This document shows, one piece after another, positions 9,301 to 17,045 of a DNA stretch of 64,000 bases (positions are counted from its first letter, which is position 1; each line of letters opens with the position of its first letter). Below the pieces are notes generated by a model that worked only from the letters and a program-made list of their open reading frames with translations, had not been told where the DNA came from and did no database searches. Origin of the DNA: Flavihumibacter cheonanensis (GTDB taxonomy: Bacteria > Bacteroidota > Bacteroidia > Chitinophagales > Chitinophagaceae). Where the stretch lies: assembly GCF_022352215.1 (NCBI RefSeq), contig NZ_JAKRWF010000001.1, positions 1 through 64,000 on the forward strand, written 5' to 3'. Both the position numbers and the translations under genes were made by a program.

Positions 9301-9402
9301 CATGCGGTTGGCAGTATATGTTCCGGTTATAATAAGTAATGCGGAAATCGCCAGTACTATATACCTGTTCTGTATTGATCCAAGTATGATCCTGTTCAAC
9401 AT
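6322..9402 (-). CDS. Heavy-metal-efflux-type RND permease (CzcA/CusA-like)
   Basis: At 1,026 residues this is a full-length RND pump: an N-terminal membrane helix, porter domains (EVERMVSFPVETAVNGAGN), a six-helix bundle, a second periplasmic domain and a final bundle. The fourth-helix motif reads AIGDLVDDAIIDVENVF. It keeps the Asp and Glu equivalent to CzcA D408 and E415, but has Ala where CzcA has D402, which by family knowledge is closer to the CusA-type pattern; the substrate is therefore uncertain (Cu/Ag or another cation). It is the pump of an operon with the adaptor upstream (11-bp gap) and TolC downstream. His-rich proteins encoded upstream support metal handling. Confidence 0.9.
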   Translation of the reverse strand: MLNRIILGSIQNRYIVLAISALLIITGTYTANRMEVDVFPDLTAPTVVILTEAHGMAPEEVERMVSFPVETAVNGAGNVRRVRSSSSAGISIVWVEFDWGTEIYRARQIVSEKLGMLANQLPAGVNAPVMAPQSSIMGEIMLISVTGSQTSPMELRTIADWNIRPRLLSIGGVSQVVVIGGAYKQYQVLASPQKMAYYNITLEELLTTAQQANLNASGGFMNEYSNEYIIRGIGRTNELQELGKSVVKTTNGLPVKLEDIASIVIGEAVKIGDGSFKGEPAVILTVMKQPGTNTLELTDQIDTAIAGLQKTLPKDLTINTKIFRQADFINASIGNIKQVLLEGSLFVVLILFLFLMNTRATLISLLAIPISLLTAILALKLMGFTINTMSLGGMAIAIGDLVDDAIIDVENVFRRLKENAGRPPEQRQSNLKVIYDASVEIRSSVINATFIIIVAFLPLFFLSGMEGRLLAPLGISFIVALFASLIVAITLTPVLCSYLLTNESMLLKQKKESWLVQKLTAGYEKLLIPALKIPKPILFTALLLFVGALLLLSKLGRSFLPEFNEGSLVVSATSLPGISLEESNAIGTKVEQALLTIPEISMTTRRTGRAELDEHAQGVNASEIDAPFVLKDRSREAFLEEVREKMQEISGVNITIGQPIGHRIDHMLSGTRANIAIKLFGTDLNKLFSLSNEVKAAIENIPGLVDISVEQQVEIPQIQIKPNRERLAYYGITIGDFTNFIDVAFAGEKVGEVYDENKRFDLVLRFDSSNRGSLDKLRNTLIDAADGQKIPLSSVAELVSASGPNTINRENVERKTVVSVNVAGRDQKSAVAAIQQEVNSKLQLPQGYRIEYGGQFEAEKEASATLVYTSLLAIVIIFFLLYHEFQSLKTAGIILLNLPLALIGGVLSIYFSSGIISIPAIIGFITLFGIATRNGILLISHYKTLQSEGMELRRAIVEGSKDRLSPILMTALTAGLALIPLALGGDLPGNEIQSPMAKVILGGLLSATLLNLFVIPIVYFLSNNKK

Positions 9403-9413
9403 CTTGTTAGGGT

Positions 9414-10925
9414 TTAATGCTCATGGCCATGGGCAGGCAGCGCACTGCTTGCAGAAGCCAGTTTGATTTGATAGGCACCTTTTGTAACCACCCGCTCTCC
9501 TTGCTTTATGCCGGTAAGGATTTGTACCCTTTTGCCATCCCGGGCACCGGTTTGTACTTCTCTTTTTTGAAAGCTTTCACCTGCTGTTTGCACATATACT
9601 GAAAAATTTCCCTGCTCTTCCAGTAATGCAGTAACGGGAATGGTAATAGAAGATTCAAGCGAATCCGTTTTAAGAAATACATCTGCAAAAGAACCGGGTA
9701 AAAATTCCGGACGGTTATCAATTTCGAAATGCAGTGGTACTGCCGGCAGATTCGGGCTGGTAGTTGTTGCAAATGAAATCAGTTTTCCATGCAATGCTTC
9801 TGTAGTGTATAACTGATCATTCTGAAGAATGGTAAAATCAGCGCCTCTGATTTTCTTAAGAGATGCCGCATGTTTCATAGGCAAATCAGCTTTCAGCAGG
9901 ATTTTTTTGTTCTGGCTGATTACAGCAAGTGGTTGTCCGGGTTGAACATATTGACCATCGTTCACCAGCACCGTACCCAGAAAACCATTTATGGGTGCGA
10001 TGACTGATTTCCCGGATTGGCCATACTGATTCGTAAGGTTTTTTAATTGGATCTGACTGTTCCTGTACCGCAATTCTGTTGCCTGGTATTCATTTGCTGT
10101 AATCAGTTTGTCTGCCATCAATTGTTTGGCCCTTTCATATTCAATACTGGCGGTATTGGCCTCTGCTTTTGCAACTTGTACGGTTGCGTCAATATTGTCA
10201 GTGGTGAGTCCGGCACCTTTAATGGTGAACAGAGTAGTCCCTTTACGGACAGGTGTACCCAGAATGGTTTTATTGCCACTAAATTGAAGGATGCCGGCGG
10301 TGGGAGCAGCCATTGTTACCTGATCGCCCGGGGCTGCAATGAGTTGGCCGGTAACTTTAATCTGGTCAATAATCCGTTCATTGGTAGCTGGTTCATTGGC
10401 GAAGGAAATTCTCCAGGCCTGCTCTTTTAGAAAACTGATATCAGCCGTTGTGGCGGCGGCCGGTTGACTGGAAGCCGATTGCTCATCCGCATAAACCACC
10501 ACCGGTTCAATGATATGTTCGTCGGTTATGGAGTCAGATTCGATGGTAAAAACCAGTTTGCCTGTGCCGGCGGTTACAGGTTGTAAGGCAAGCCGGAATA
10601 TACCCGGAGAACCAGGTTCTGCTGCTATAGTTCTGATTCCTTTTCCATTGATGATCAGACTCAGTGTTACCTTCCCCCTGGTAAGTGGTTTGAAGACTTC
10701 CCCAAGCACCGTTAAGTGGGTTGCAAAGGAGGAAGTCTTACCAACAATCAAGGGTTTGAATTCCACAAACAATTCGGATTGCTTACTGTATTGGGTATAG
10801 GAAATAGCGGCTGGTCCTTCTTCCGGATGACTGCCATCCGCATTATGGGCATGGCTGTCTGGGGCCGGTTGTTTACAACCGATACCTAGTGCCAGCATCA
10901 GGCAAACTGTTAAAAACTGCTTCAT
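9414..10925 (-). CDS. RND efflux periplasmic adaptor, CzcB-like, His-rich N-terminus
   Basis: A lipoprotein signal ending in GIGC is followed by a short His-containing stretch (DSHAHNADGSH) that could hold metal. About 150 residues of an extra N-terminal beta domain come before the usual lipoyl hairpin halves (PTAGILQFSGNKTILG and APINGFLGTVLVNDGQYV), a coiled coil, a beta barrel (SFADVFLKTD) and a C-terminal domain; the protein ends in HGHEH. The 503-residue length and His tail fit heavy-metal adaptors, which deliver or sense metal in the periplasm. It lies between the 81-residue His-rich lipoprotein gene and the pump gene in one operon. Confidence 0.9.
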   Translation of the reverse strand: MKQFLTVCLMLALGIGCKQPAPDSHAHNADGSHPEEGPAAISYTQYSKQSELFVEFKPLIVGKTSSFATHLTVLGEVFKPLTRGKVTLSLIINGKGIRTIAAEPGSPGIFRLALQPVTAGTGKLVFTIESDSITDEHIIEPVVVYADEQSASSQPAAATTADISFLKEQAWRISFANEPATNERIIDQIKVTGQLIAAPGDQVTMAAPTAGILQFSGNKTILGTPVRKGTTLFTIKGAGLTTDNIDATVQVAKAEANTASIEYERAKQLMADKLITANEYQATELRYRNSQIQLKNLTNQYGQSGKSVIAPINGFLGTVLVNDGQYVQPGQPLAVISQNKKILLKADLPMKHAASLKKIRGADFTILQNDQLYTTEALHGKLISFATTTSPNLPAVPLHFEIDNRPEFLPGSFADVFLKTDSLESSITIPVTALLEEQGNFSVYVQTAGESFQKREVQTGARDGKRVQILTGIKQGERVVTKGAYQIKLASASSALPAHGHEH

Positions 10926-10940
10926 GCGTTTTTTTGATTT

Positions 10941-11186
10941 TTAGTGTACATGCTCTTTTCCATCTGCATGGGTATGCGCTTTTCCACTGGTATCCGTTTT
11001 TAAGGAATCTGTTTTAGTGGAATCCGTTAGTGTAAACTCCTGTTGTACGGGTTTGGTGGTATCCGTTGCATGGTCAGCGTGCGTAGAACCATCCTCGTGG
11101 GTATGAGTCTGTTCTTTCGGAGCGTCATTACAAGACATGATAAAAGATCCTGCTGCCAACAGCAGCAAACTGATGAAAGGCTTCAT
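10941..11186 (-). CDS. Small His-rich lipoprotein in metal efflux operon
   Basis: The 81-residue product has a lipobox (FIMSC) and a mature part made of His and Asp/Thr-rich segments, with THTHEDGSTHADHATD near the start and HTHADGKEHVH at the end. No folded domain is recognised. The histidines suggest a periplasmic metal buffer or donor to the adaptor, whose own N-terminus has similar HxHxxDGSH motifs; this is inference. It is 15 bp upstream of the adaptor gene on the same strand. Confidence 0.75.
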   Translation of the reverse strand: MKPFISLLLLAAGSFIMSCNDAPKEQTHTHEDGSTHADHATDTTKPVQQEFTLTDSTKTDSLKTDTSGKAHTHADGKEHVH

Positions 11187-11282
11187 GATTGTTTATTTAA
11201 GAAATGAATAAATGCGGGCCTGCAACTGTAGCCGGCTAAGTCTGCCAGCTAATCAGCTACAACTAATTATGTAAATGGGGGA

Positions 11283-11669
11283 TCAGGCGCTGGGTGGACC
11301 GCGCAGCGAATTACCGGGAGGGAATCCGGGATCTGGTTCGAAGGCCTTATTTCCACTAAATAGGGTATCCTGGTTGAATTCCCTGGCCTTAAGCTGAAAC
11401 GTGAATTGTTCAGGTAAATCAAATTCTACAAGGATGGTATAAGCTGATAAACCGGACTCTTCCTGACGGGTTACTATCTTCCCAAGATCTGCATCATGTG
11501 GAAGATCTGAGGCAGGTTCCTCATCATGGTGATGGGTGTGCGCACCGGAACCATGATGGGTATGTTCAGATGTACGCTCTTTATGGTGATGATGGGGAAT
11601 AAGGCTGTGAATCTGCAAAAGCAGGAATGCCAGCAGAAAAAAGCTACTTATTTTTTTATTGAATCCCAT
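11283..11669 (-). CDS. His-rich exported or membrane-anchored protein heading the metal efflux operon
   Basis: The 128-residue product has an N-terminal hydrophobic segment (SSFFLLAFLLLQIHSL) directly followed by PHHHH and a His cluster (HTHHGSGAHTHHH), then a non-His beta-rich region and a Pro/Gly-rich tail. Proteins of this layout often precede CzcCBA-type operons in Bacteroidota; the role is probably metal binding or sensing at the membrane, but no defined domain is seen. A TACCTTTG promoter element lies 6 bases before the ATG, so transcription of the operon probably begins here. About 95 bp separates it from the next gene. Confidence 0.7.
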   Translation of the reverse strand: MGFNKKISSFFLLAFLLLQIHSLIPHHHHKERTSEHTHHGSGAHTHHHDEEPASDLPHDADLGKIVTRQEESGLSAYTILVEFDLPEQFTFQLKAREFNQDTLFSGNKAFEPDPGFPPGNSLRGPPSA

Positions 11670-11674
11670 CCGCC

Positions 11675-11682
11675 CAAAGGTA
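11675..11682 (-). promoter_or_regulatory. Bacteroidota -7 element (TACCTTTG) for the metal efflux operon
   Basis: On the minus strand TACCTTTG matches TAnnTTTG exactly and ends 5 bases before the ATG at 11669. A -33 TTTG was not found at the usual spacing. Confidence 0.45.
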
Positions 11683-11716
11683 TAAAAATTTAGAATGGCT
11701 TTCAGGATGGCTAATT

Positions 11717-12691
11717 TTATTTTGGGGTACCGGTCTGGTCCAGTGCTTTGCGCAGGGTAATTGCCAGGGAATCAGCATTTCCGACACCCCAGTAATGGAG
11801 GAAAAATATCCGGGGATTTTCATGTACCATATGATTGTGTACCGCTACCACTTCAATATTTCCTTCAATCAGGGTTTTGATAACCGGCTCCACCTCATTC
11901 TCCAGCATGGCAAAATCACCTGCTACTGCGGCTTTCTCCATGCTGCCCTGCCAGGCTGCCCAGGTATTGAATCCCATAAAACTGCTAACCGGAATCCCAT
12001 GTTCGCGCAGGTTCACATCCGGCCGTCCGATCGTATACTTATAAACGCCTTTGGCGTATTCACCTGTATAACCCAGGAGGGTATCCAATTTCATCCGGTT
12101 TAAGGAATTTACTACGCTGTCGCTTTTACCTTCCTTAGGAATATGCCCTCTAACTTCATTTATTTTGGCCAAAATAGTTTTGACTTTGCCTGCCAGCTCA
12201 GGTACTCTGCCTTTTGCATCAATATGCATATACATCACATTCGGACGATTGCGGACAAAATGGTTGTGGATGGCAGTGATCGTAAATCCCTGCCGGATGA
12301 CCTCGCGTTGAACGGGGGCCAGGTCAGTTTCGGTAAGTACCAGGTCTCCCATCACCATGGCAGTATCTGCACAGGGGGTAAAAGCTACCCAGGTACCAAG
12401 TCCCATTGGTGGGATGATTTTAAATCCGTCCACTATGATGGAAAGATCATTCTGGGGGATGGTGATTTTAAATTCTCCATTTTTATAAACCCCTTTTTCA
12501 CCTGTTATGGATTGGATAATTGCCGTGTCGATCTGAGAGGCTCCCGGTGCACAATAAATGGTATCATTCGATGTGGCTGATGTTGTAGATAGCTCCTTAT
12601 CATCCTTTTTTAAGGAGGTGCAGGACTTGAATACAATTGTAAACAAAAGCAGTAGTAGAGATGGTGTATTAATCCGAAATTTGTATATCAT
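11717..12691 (-). CDS. DUF1259 (LppY/LpqO-like) lipoprotein with two repeats
   Basis: After a lipoprotein-like signal (LFTIVFKSC) the 324-residue protein holds two copies of the DUF1259 domain. Each has a TW-containing segment (GLGTWVAFTPC; GFNTWAAWQG), a predicted helix and an HNH-type motif (TAIHNHFV; VAVHNHMV) followed by MYMHIDAKG or FFLHYWGVG. The family's biochemical function is unknown; paired histidines suggest metal or ligand binding. It is encoded just upstream of the metal efflux operon on the same strand, with 47 bp between its stop and the start of the His-rich gene, so it could be linked to it, although that operon has its own -7 element. Confidence 0.8.
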   Translation of the reverse strand: MIYKFRINTPSLLLLLFTIVFKSCTSLKKDDKELSTTSATSNDTIYCAPGASQIDTAIIQSITGEKGVYKNGEFKITIPQNDLSIIVDGFKIIPPMGLGTWVAFTPCADTAMVMGDLVLTETDLAPVQREVIRQGFTITAIHNHFVRNRPNVMYMHIDAKGRVPELAGKVKTILAKINEVRGHIPKEGKSDSVVNSLNRMKLDTLLGYTGEYAKGVYKYTIGRPDVNLREHGIPVSSFMGFNTWAAWQGSMEKAAVAGDFAMLENEVEPVIKTLIEGNIEVVAVHNHMVHENPRIFFLHYWGVGNADSLAITLRKALDQTGTPK

Positions 12692-12803
12692 TGGTTACTT
12701 TATAATCAGAAAAAACATTGGTATCATTCTAAAGCTATTAACTTTCGGCCAATGATGAAGTATCTTAGTTGAATAGAATGGTTTTAATTGATAATAAGTT
12801 ACT

Positions 12804-13391
12804 ATGGAACAGGTGCTTTTTGATTTTATAGAACGTTATATGGAACTTTCGCCGGATGAAAAGCAGCTTATCCGCGAGTTGAGTATCATCAAATCCTACA
12901 AAAAAGGTACAATTCTCTTAAAAGAGGGCAAGGTTTCTCATGATAGCTATTTTGTTTTGGAAGGCTGCCTCAGAACCTTCTGCCTGAAAAACAACGAAGA
13001 GAAAACTACTGAATTTTATACCGAAATGGAGGCGTTATCCGCTGCTTCTTCTCTTGATGGATCCCCCTTAAAGTATTCTATTTCCTGCGTTGAGGATACC
13101 CTCGTTTGCATTTCGAACCCTGAACTTGAACAAGCAGCATTTACCAGGTTCCCCCGTTATGAAATGATGTGCAGAGTATTGTCTTAACAATTAGTTGCTA
13201 AAGCCCGATTGGAATTAGACAAGTTTAAAACCTCCTCTGCGGAAGAGCGTTACCTGGCTCTTATAGAATCGCGGCCAGATTTGTTTCAGCGGGTGCCTCA
13301 ACATCAGTTGGCAAGTTATCTTGGTATTACTCCTGAATCGCTGAGCCGATTAAGAGGCAGGCTGGTTAAACGCCAGCAATCTTACCTATAG
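12804..13391 (+). pseudogene. Crp/Fnr family regulator interrupted by one in-frame TAA
   Basis: Codons 1-127 (12804-13184) encode a cyclic-nucleotide-binding domain (TILLKEGKVSHDSYFVLEG). A TAA at 13185-13187 stops the frame, and the same frame continues directly with QLVAKARLELDKF, a conserved ERYLAL segment and a helix-turn-helix (VPQHQLASYLGITPESLSRLRGR) to 13391. A single base change at that codon (CAA or GAA to TAA) accounts for the break. As read, the product lacks its DNA-binding domain; restart at TTG 13209 would give only the C-terminal 60 residues. The MDR oxidoreductase at 13439 follows and may have been its target. Confidence 0.9.
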
Positions 13392-13438
13392 TTAAGAAGT
13401 TGATGCGTCCAGGTAACCTATACTTGCAGATGCAAACA

Positions 13439-14371
13439 ATGAAAGCTGCCATCTGTACAAGATACGGAGCACCGGAGCAATTGGAGATCCGGGAGCTGCC
13501 CAAACCTGTCTGCCAGGAAAATCAACTATTGGTGCGCATTATGGCTGCGTCTGTAAATTCCGGCGATGTAAAAGTTCGCAGTTTGGCAGTTAGCAGGTTT
13601 CAAAAATTTATCATGAAGATCATCTTTGGTTTTTATAAACCCCGCAGGTCTATACTGGGGACTGTGTTTTCCGGAATAGTAGAACAGACGGGCAAAAAAA
13701 CGTCGCGGTTTAAAAAAGGGGACCGGGTTTTCGGTATGACTGGCTTTCGTTTTGGTACCCATGCTGAATACATTACCCTAAATGAAGCCGGCATTGTTGC
13801 CTGTATGCCTGCTAATGCAAGTTTTGAGGAAGCTGCTGCCCTTCCTTTTGGATGGCATACCGCGATTTATTTTTTAGACAAAGCAGGTATCCGGAAATTT
13901 GAAAATCCCAACGTACTTATTTATGGATCAACCGGATCAGTCGGTAGCGCAGCTGTTCAGGTAGTCAGGTTTTATGGGGCAACCATAACAGCTGTTTGCA
14001 GTAGCGCCGGGGGAGAATTAATGGACCAACTGAGAGTAGATAAGGTAGTTTATTACGACCGACTAGATTTTACGCAATTAGATGAAAAATTCGATATCAT
14101 ATTCGATGCAGTGGGTTACACAAATAAAAAAATCTGCCAGCCCCTGTTAAAAAAGGGGGGAAGCTTTCTAACTGTCAATGGCATGGTTATGGCATCTGAG
14201 AAAATAGAGCATTTGCAGTTGATCTGCGATTTATTTGAGAAAGGGAAATGTTCTGCTGTTATCGACAAGGTATTCCCATTCAGTGAAATCGTTGCCGCCC
14301 ACCGATATGTTGATGCCGGAAAAAAGAAAGGAAATGTGGATGTAAGGATTAATATCCCTTTCGTAGCATAG
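13439..14371 (+). CDS. NAD(P)-dependent alcohol dehydrogenase / quinone oxidoreductase (MDR superfamily)
   Basis: The 310-residue product has the MDR layout: a GroES-like domain (MKAAICTRYGAPEQLEI at the start, ASVNSGDVKVRS near residue 45) and a Rossmann domain with YGSTGSVGSAAVQV as the nucleotide-binding loop. Zinc-ligand Cys residues of true alcohol dehydrogenases are not apparent, so a zinc-free quinone reductase-like activity is more likely. The ATG at 13439 matches the conserved MKAAxxTxYG start; an ATG at 13403 and an upstream frame add only a non-conserved lead. It follows the broken Crp/Fnr gene and its 3' end overlaps the convergent phosphoesterase gene by 23 bp. Confidence 0.85.
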   Translation: MKAAICTRYGAPEQLEIRELPKPVCQENQLLVRIMAASVNSGDVKVRSLAVSRFQKFIMKIIFGFYKPRRSILGTVFSGIVEQTGKKTSRFKKGDRVFGMTGFRFGTHAEYITLNEAGIVACMPANASFEEAAALPFGWHTAIYFLDKAGIRKFENPNVLIYGSTGSVGSAAVQVVRFYGATITAVCSSAGGELMDQLRVDKVVYYDRLDFTQLDEKFDIIFDAVGYTNKKICQPLLKKGGSFLTVNGMVMASEKIEHLQLICDLFEKGKCSAVIDKVFPFSEIVAAHRYVDAGKKKGNVDVRINIPFVA

Positions 14372-15122
14372 CTGCAAATTCATTTGGCAAGGGACTGTCC
14401 TCTATTGCTTTTGCGGCTTTCTCTACATCGTATGCAAACCGGATAAATTCAACCTGTATGGCCTCTTTATTGGTGATGCTGCTTTCGGAGTTGATTGTCA
14501 GGATTACATAGCAACCATTAGGAGTACCATCCTTAGGTTTTCCAACCGACCCAATATTGATAGCATGCCGATAGTGCGCTGGTGTAGTTGGTTCAGTTGG
14601 CAATATACGATGGTAAGGTTTATGTGTATGTCCGAAGCACAGGATATCTGCATTTGCTTCCTCCATGATGCGTAACAGACTTTTTTCCTCCCTGTCTTCA
14701 AAGAGGTATTCATTTATCTTCCTCGGACTTCCATGTACCAGTAAAAGATTGAGTTTGTCATCGTTCAGTTGAAACTCTACCCGGATATGAGCAGGTAAAG
14801 TTCTCAGATAGCGGCGTTCATCTTCTTTTACTATTGAATTGGTAAAGCCGATGGAGATTTTGCCCATGTCCTTGTCGGTATCTGTTTTGTAGGCACAACC
14901 GCTTTCACCATTCATTAACCCGATGCCCTGATCATAATTCCCTGCAATGGTTGGGATGCCTCTCTTTCTGATTTCGTTGATCACTTCATTGGGCCAAACA
15001 TTGTATCCAACCAAATCACCCAGGCAATAAATGGCATCCGGTTGGTGTTCTTCCATACTTTTAAAACAAGCTTCCAATGCCGGAAGATTGGCATGTATAT
15101 CGCTGAACAAGGCTATTCTCAT
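14349..15122 (-). CDS. Calcineurin-like metallophosphoesterase in the ars operon
   Basis: The five metal-binding blocks are all visible in this 257-residue protein: [31 protein letters not shown] and FGHTHKPY. This places it with YfcE/diadenosine-tetraphosphatase-type enzymes; the substrate is unknown. Its ATG overlaps the stop of the ACR3 gene by 4 bp (15119-15122), so it is translated with the arsenic operon. A role in handling arsenate esters or nucleotide signals is only a guess. The 3' end runs 23 bp into the convergent MDR gene. Confidence 0.85.
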   Translation of the reverse strand: MRIALFSDIHANLPALEACFKSMEEHQPDAIYCLGDLVGYNVWPNEVINEIRKRGIPTIAGNYDQGIGLMNGESGCAYKTDTDKDMGKISIGFTNSIVKEDERRYLRTLPAHIRVEFQLNDDKLNLLLVHGSPRKINEYLFEDREEKSLLRIMEEANADILCFGHTHKPYHRILPTEPTTPAHYRHAINIGSVGKPKDGTPNGCYVILTINSESSITNKEAIQVEFIRFAYDVEKAAKAIEDSPLPNEFAAMLRKGY

Positions 15123-16183
15123 ATACTGTAGTATTTATTTCTCAGCCAGAAAGCCACATTCACCAAGGCAATCAAAGCAGGGACTTCCACCAGTGGGCCA
15201 ATTACCCCGGCAAATGCCTGCCCGCTGTTGATGCCAAATACACCAATCGCCACTGCAATCGCCAGCTCAAAATTGTTGCCTGCCGCTGTGAATGCGATGG
15301 AAGCATTCGTGGAATAATCCGCCCCCATTTTTTTACCCAGGAAAAAACTCACGAGGAACATGATTGCGAAATAGATCACCAACGGTATGGCAATTCTTAC
15401 CACATCAAATGGGATCTGAACAATCAGTTCTCCCTTGAGACTAAACATCACTACAATGGTGAAAAGCAATGCGATTAGGGTTATGGGAGAAATAAAGGGA
15501 ATGAAACTGTTGTTGTACCATTCATCACCTTTTGCTTTGCGAAGCAGGATCCTTGTAAGGAATCCGGCAACAAAAGGAATCCCCAGATAAATGGCAACAC
15601 TTTCCGCTATCTGGCCAATGGTGATGTTTACTTCAGAACCTGTAACGCCAAAGAGAGGAGGCAAAACGGTTACAAACAGGTAGGCATAAACGCTGTATAG
15701 CAGCACCTGAAAGATACTGTTGAGTGCTACCAGTCCCGCTGCATATTCCCTGCTTCCTTCTGCCAGCTCATTCCATACAATGACCATCGCAATACAGCGT
15801 GCGAGGCCTATGAGTATGAGTCCGACCATGTATTCCGGGTAATCTTGCAAAAAAACGATTGCCAGGATAAACATCAGAATGGGGCCAATCACCCAATTCA
15901 GAAAAAGCGACATACCCAGCACTTTCGTATTCCGGAATACTTCTTTCAGTTGTTCGTACCGCACTTTGGCAAAGGGCGGATACATCATCAGTATCAGTCC
16001 CACTGCCAGTGGAATATTCGTAGTGCCGGAGGAAAAAGAATTGATAAAGCCAGAGGATTCAGGTAAAAAATAACCAATCGCAACGCCCAGTCCCATGGCC
16101 AAAAAAATCCATAGGGTTAAATACCGGTCTAAAAAGTTCAACTGTTTTCTTTCATGTGCGGGTGCACAGTTGTTTGCTGACAT
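15119..16183 (-). CDS. acr3: ACR3-family arsenite efflux transporter
   Basis: About ten membrane helices fill the 354 residues. The ACR3 signature with the conserved Cys is present ([16 protein letters not shown]), as is the second-half motif near [21 protein letters not shown]. The family exports arsenite (and sometimes antimonite) through the inner membrane using the proton motive force. It lies in the order arsR-DinB-acr3-phosphoesterase, with 4-bp gap from the DinB gene stop and 4-bp overlap with the phosphoesterase. No arsenate reductase (arsC) gene is in the operon, so reduction must be encoded elsewhere or arsenite is the main threat. Confidence 0.93.
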   Translation of the reverse strand: MSANNCAPAHERKQLNFLDRYLTLWIFLAMGLGVAIGYFLPESSGFINSFSSGTTNIPLAVGLILMMYPPFAKVRYEQLKEVFRNTKVLGMSLFLNWVIGPILMFILAIVFLQDYPEYMVGLILIGLARCIAMVIVWNELAEGSREYAAGLVALNSIFQVLLYSVYAYLFVTVLPPLFGVTGSEVNITIGQIAESVAIYLGIPFVAGFLTRILLRKAKGDEWYNNSFIPFISPITLIALLFTIVVMFSLKGELIVQIPFDVVRIAIPLVIYFAIMFLVSFFLGKKMGADYSTNASIAFTAAGNNFELAIAVAIGVFGINSGQAFAGVIGPLVEVPALIALVNVAFWLRNKYYSI

Positions 16184-16187
16184 ACTA

Positions 16188-16637
16188 TTACTTGCCGTAT
16201 TTTAAAATGATCGCTAATTGCCCTGCATGATAGGCGGTATGGGTAGTGATGCGCCCCAGAGCTTCTATTTTCGTTTTGGTACCAAATTCTTTGGTCGTGA
16301 TGATCTCTTCCCATGCACTATCCGGCTGGTTGAGTAATACCGCTCTTAGTGCTTCATATGCTGTTTGCTGATAGGATAGCAATTCCGACAGATTGGTCCA
16401 TTCGCCGGTATCTTTTTGTGCTATCACTGTTTTGGCATGTACCTGCAGTCCCTCTGCTTTAAACACATTTTTGGTGAACAGGAGTTCTACATCCGCAATA
16501 TGCCGGATAAGAAATCCTGCTGAATTCGGCGCATCTCCTAATCGTTTAGTCAGATCCGCTTCGGTGATGGAAGAAAGCTGATTGGTGAACCGGGTTCTGC
16601 CTTCGGTCCAGAGTTGTAAGAGGTTTTCGGCTTGCAT
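16188..16637 (-). CDS. DinB-family protein in the ars operon
   Basis: This about 150-residue four-helix protein has the DinB/YfiT-type pattern, with histidines at the expected metal positions ([12 protein letters not shown] in the second helix and [13 protein letters not shown] near the end). DinB-fold enzymes use a metal with a thiol cofactor such as bacillithiol; some act as thiol transferases. Here the setting between arsR and acr3 suggests a thiol-arsenic step or detoxification, which is inference. ATG 16637 ([10 protein letters not shown]) matches the family start; ATG 16664 would overlap arsR by 10 bp and adds an unconserved nine residues. Confidence 0.85.
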   Translation of the reverse strand: MQAENLLQLWTEGRTRFTNQLSSITEADLTKRLGDAPNSAGFLIRHIADVELLFTKNVFKAEGLQVHAKTVIAQKDTGEWTNLSELLSYQQTAYEALRAVLLNQPDSAWEEIITTKEFGTKTKIEALGRITTHTAYHAGQLAIILKYGK

Positions 16638-16654
16638 AATACGTGTGTTTTTAA

Positions 16655-16984
16655 TTAGCAACATTCATTACATCCCTTGTAGCTATCGAACAATTGATTA
16701 AGGGATTTCTGTGCTTTTTTCCATTCTTTTTCATCTATGCAATAGCATACTTTGGCACCTTCGATCTCCCCTTTGATGAGCCCGGCTTCTTTCAGTTCTT
16801 TTAAATGTTGAGAAACCGTGCTTTGCGAAAGTGGCAGTTCTTCAACGATATCCCCGCACTGACAGGTGGATTTACTTACCAATAGCTTAAGAATGGCAAT
16901 TCTTGCAGGATGTCCCAGTGCCTTGGCATATTTAGCCAGCAGGTTCTCTTTCGCACTGAATTCGGATGATTTGGTTGCGCCCAT
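16655..16984 (-). CDS. arsR: ArsR/SmtB-family arsenic-responsive repressor
   Basis: A winged helix-turn-helix fills the 109 residues ([35 protein letters not shown]). Cysteines sit next to the recognition region ([12 protein letters not shown]), in the wing region (KVCYCID) and at the C-terminus (GCNECC), giving several possible arsenite-binding sets. ATG 16984 is chosen because the frame further up offers only TTG at 17002, which falls inside the operator-like palindrome at 16996-17011. It heads the operon arsR-DinB-acr3-phosphoesterase and probably represses it from that palindrome. Confidence 0.93.
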   Translation of the reverse strand: MGATKSSEFSAKENLLAKYAKALGHPARIAILKLLVSKSTCQCGDIVEELPLSQSTVSQHLKELKEAGLIKGEIEGAKVCYCIDEKEWKKAQKSLNQLFDSYKGCNECC

Positions 16985-16995
16985 TGTATTATTGT

Positions 16996-17011
16996 ATCGC
17001 AATATTACGAT
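16996..17011 (-). promoter_or_regulatory. ArsR operator candidate overlapping a -7 element
   Basis: ATCGCAATATTACGAT is a 16-bp near-palindrome (one mismatched pair) ending 12 bases upstream of the arsR ATG. Read on the minus strand it contains TAATATTG (17000-17007), a 7 of 8 match to the -7 consensus TAnnTTTG. Repressor bound here would cover the promoter, as is usual for ArsR proteins. Confidence 0.6.
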
Positions 17012-17045
17012 GGAAAATTTAATTCAGGCAGATTGGAAGAATTTT

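Noticed and set aside
11229-11238. TAGCCGGCTA palindrome between two His-rich genes
   Set aside because: Only 10 bp, single copy, no promoter elements close; chance is likely.
3978-13187. TAA recoding (readthrough) as an explanation for both in-frame stops
   Set aside because: No known TAA-recoding system or nearby signal; other genes here end normally at TAA. Nonsense mutation or sequence error is simpler.
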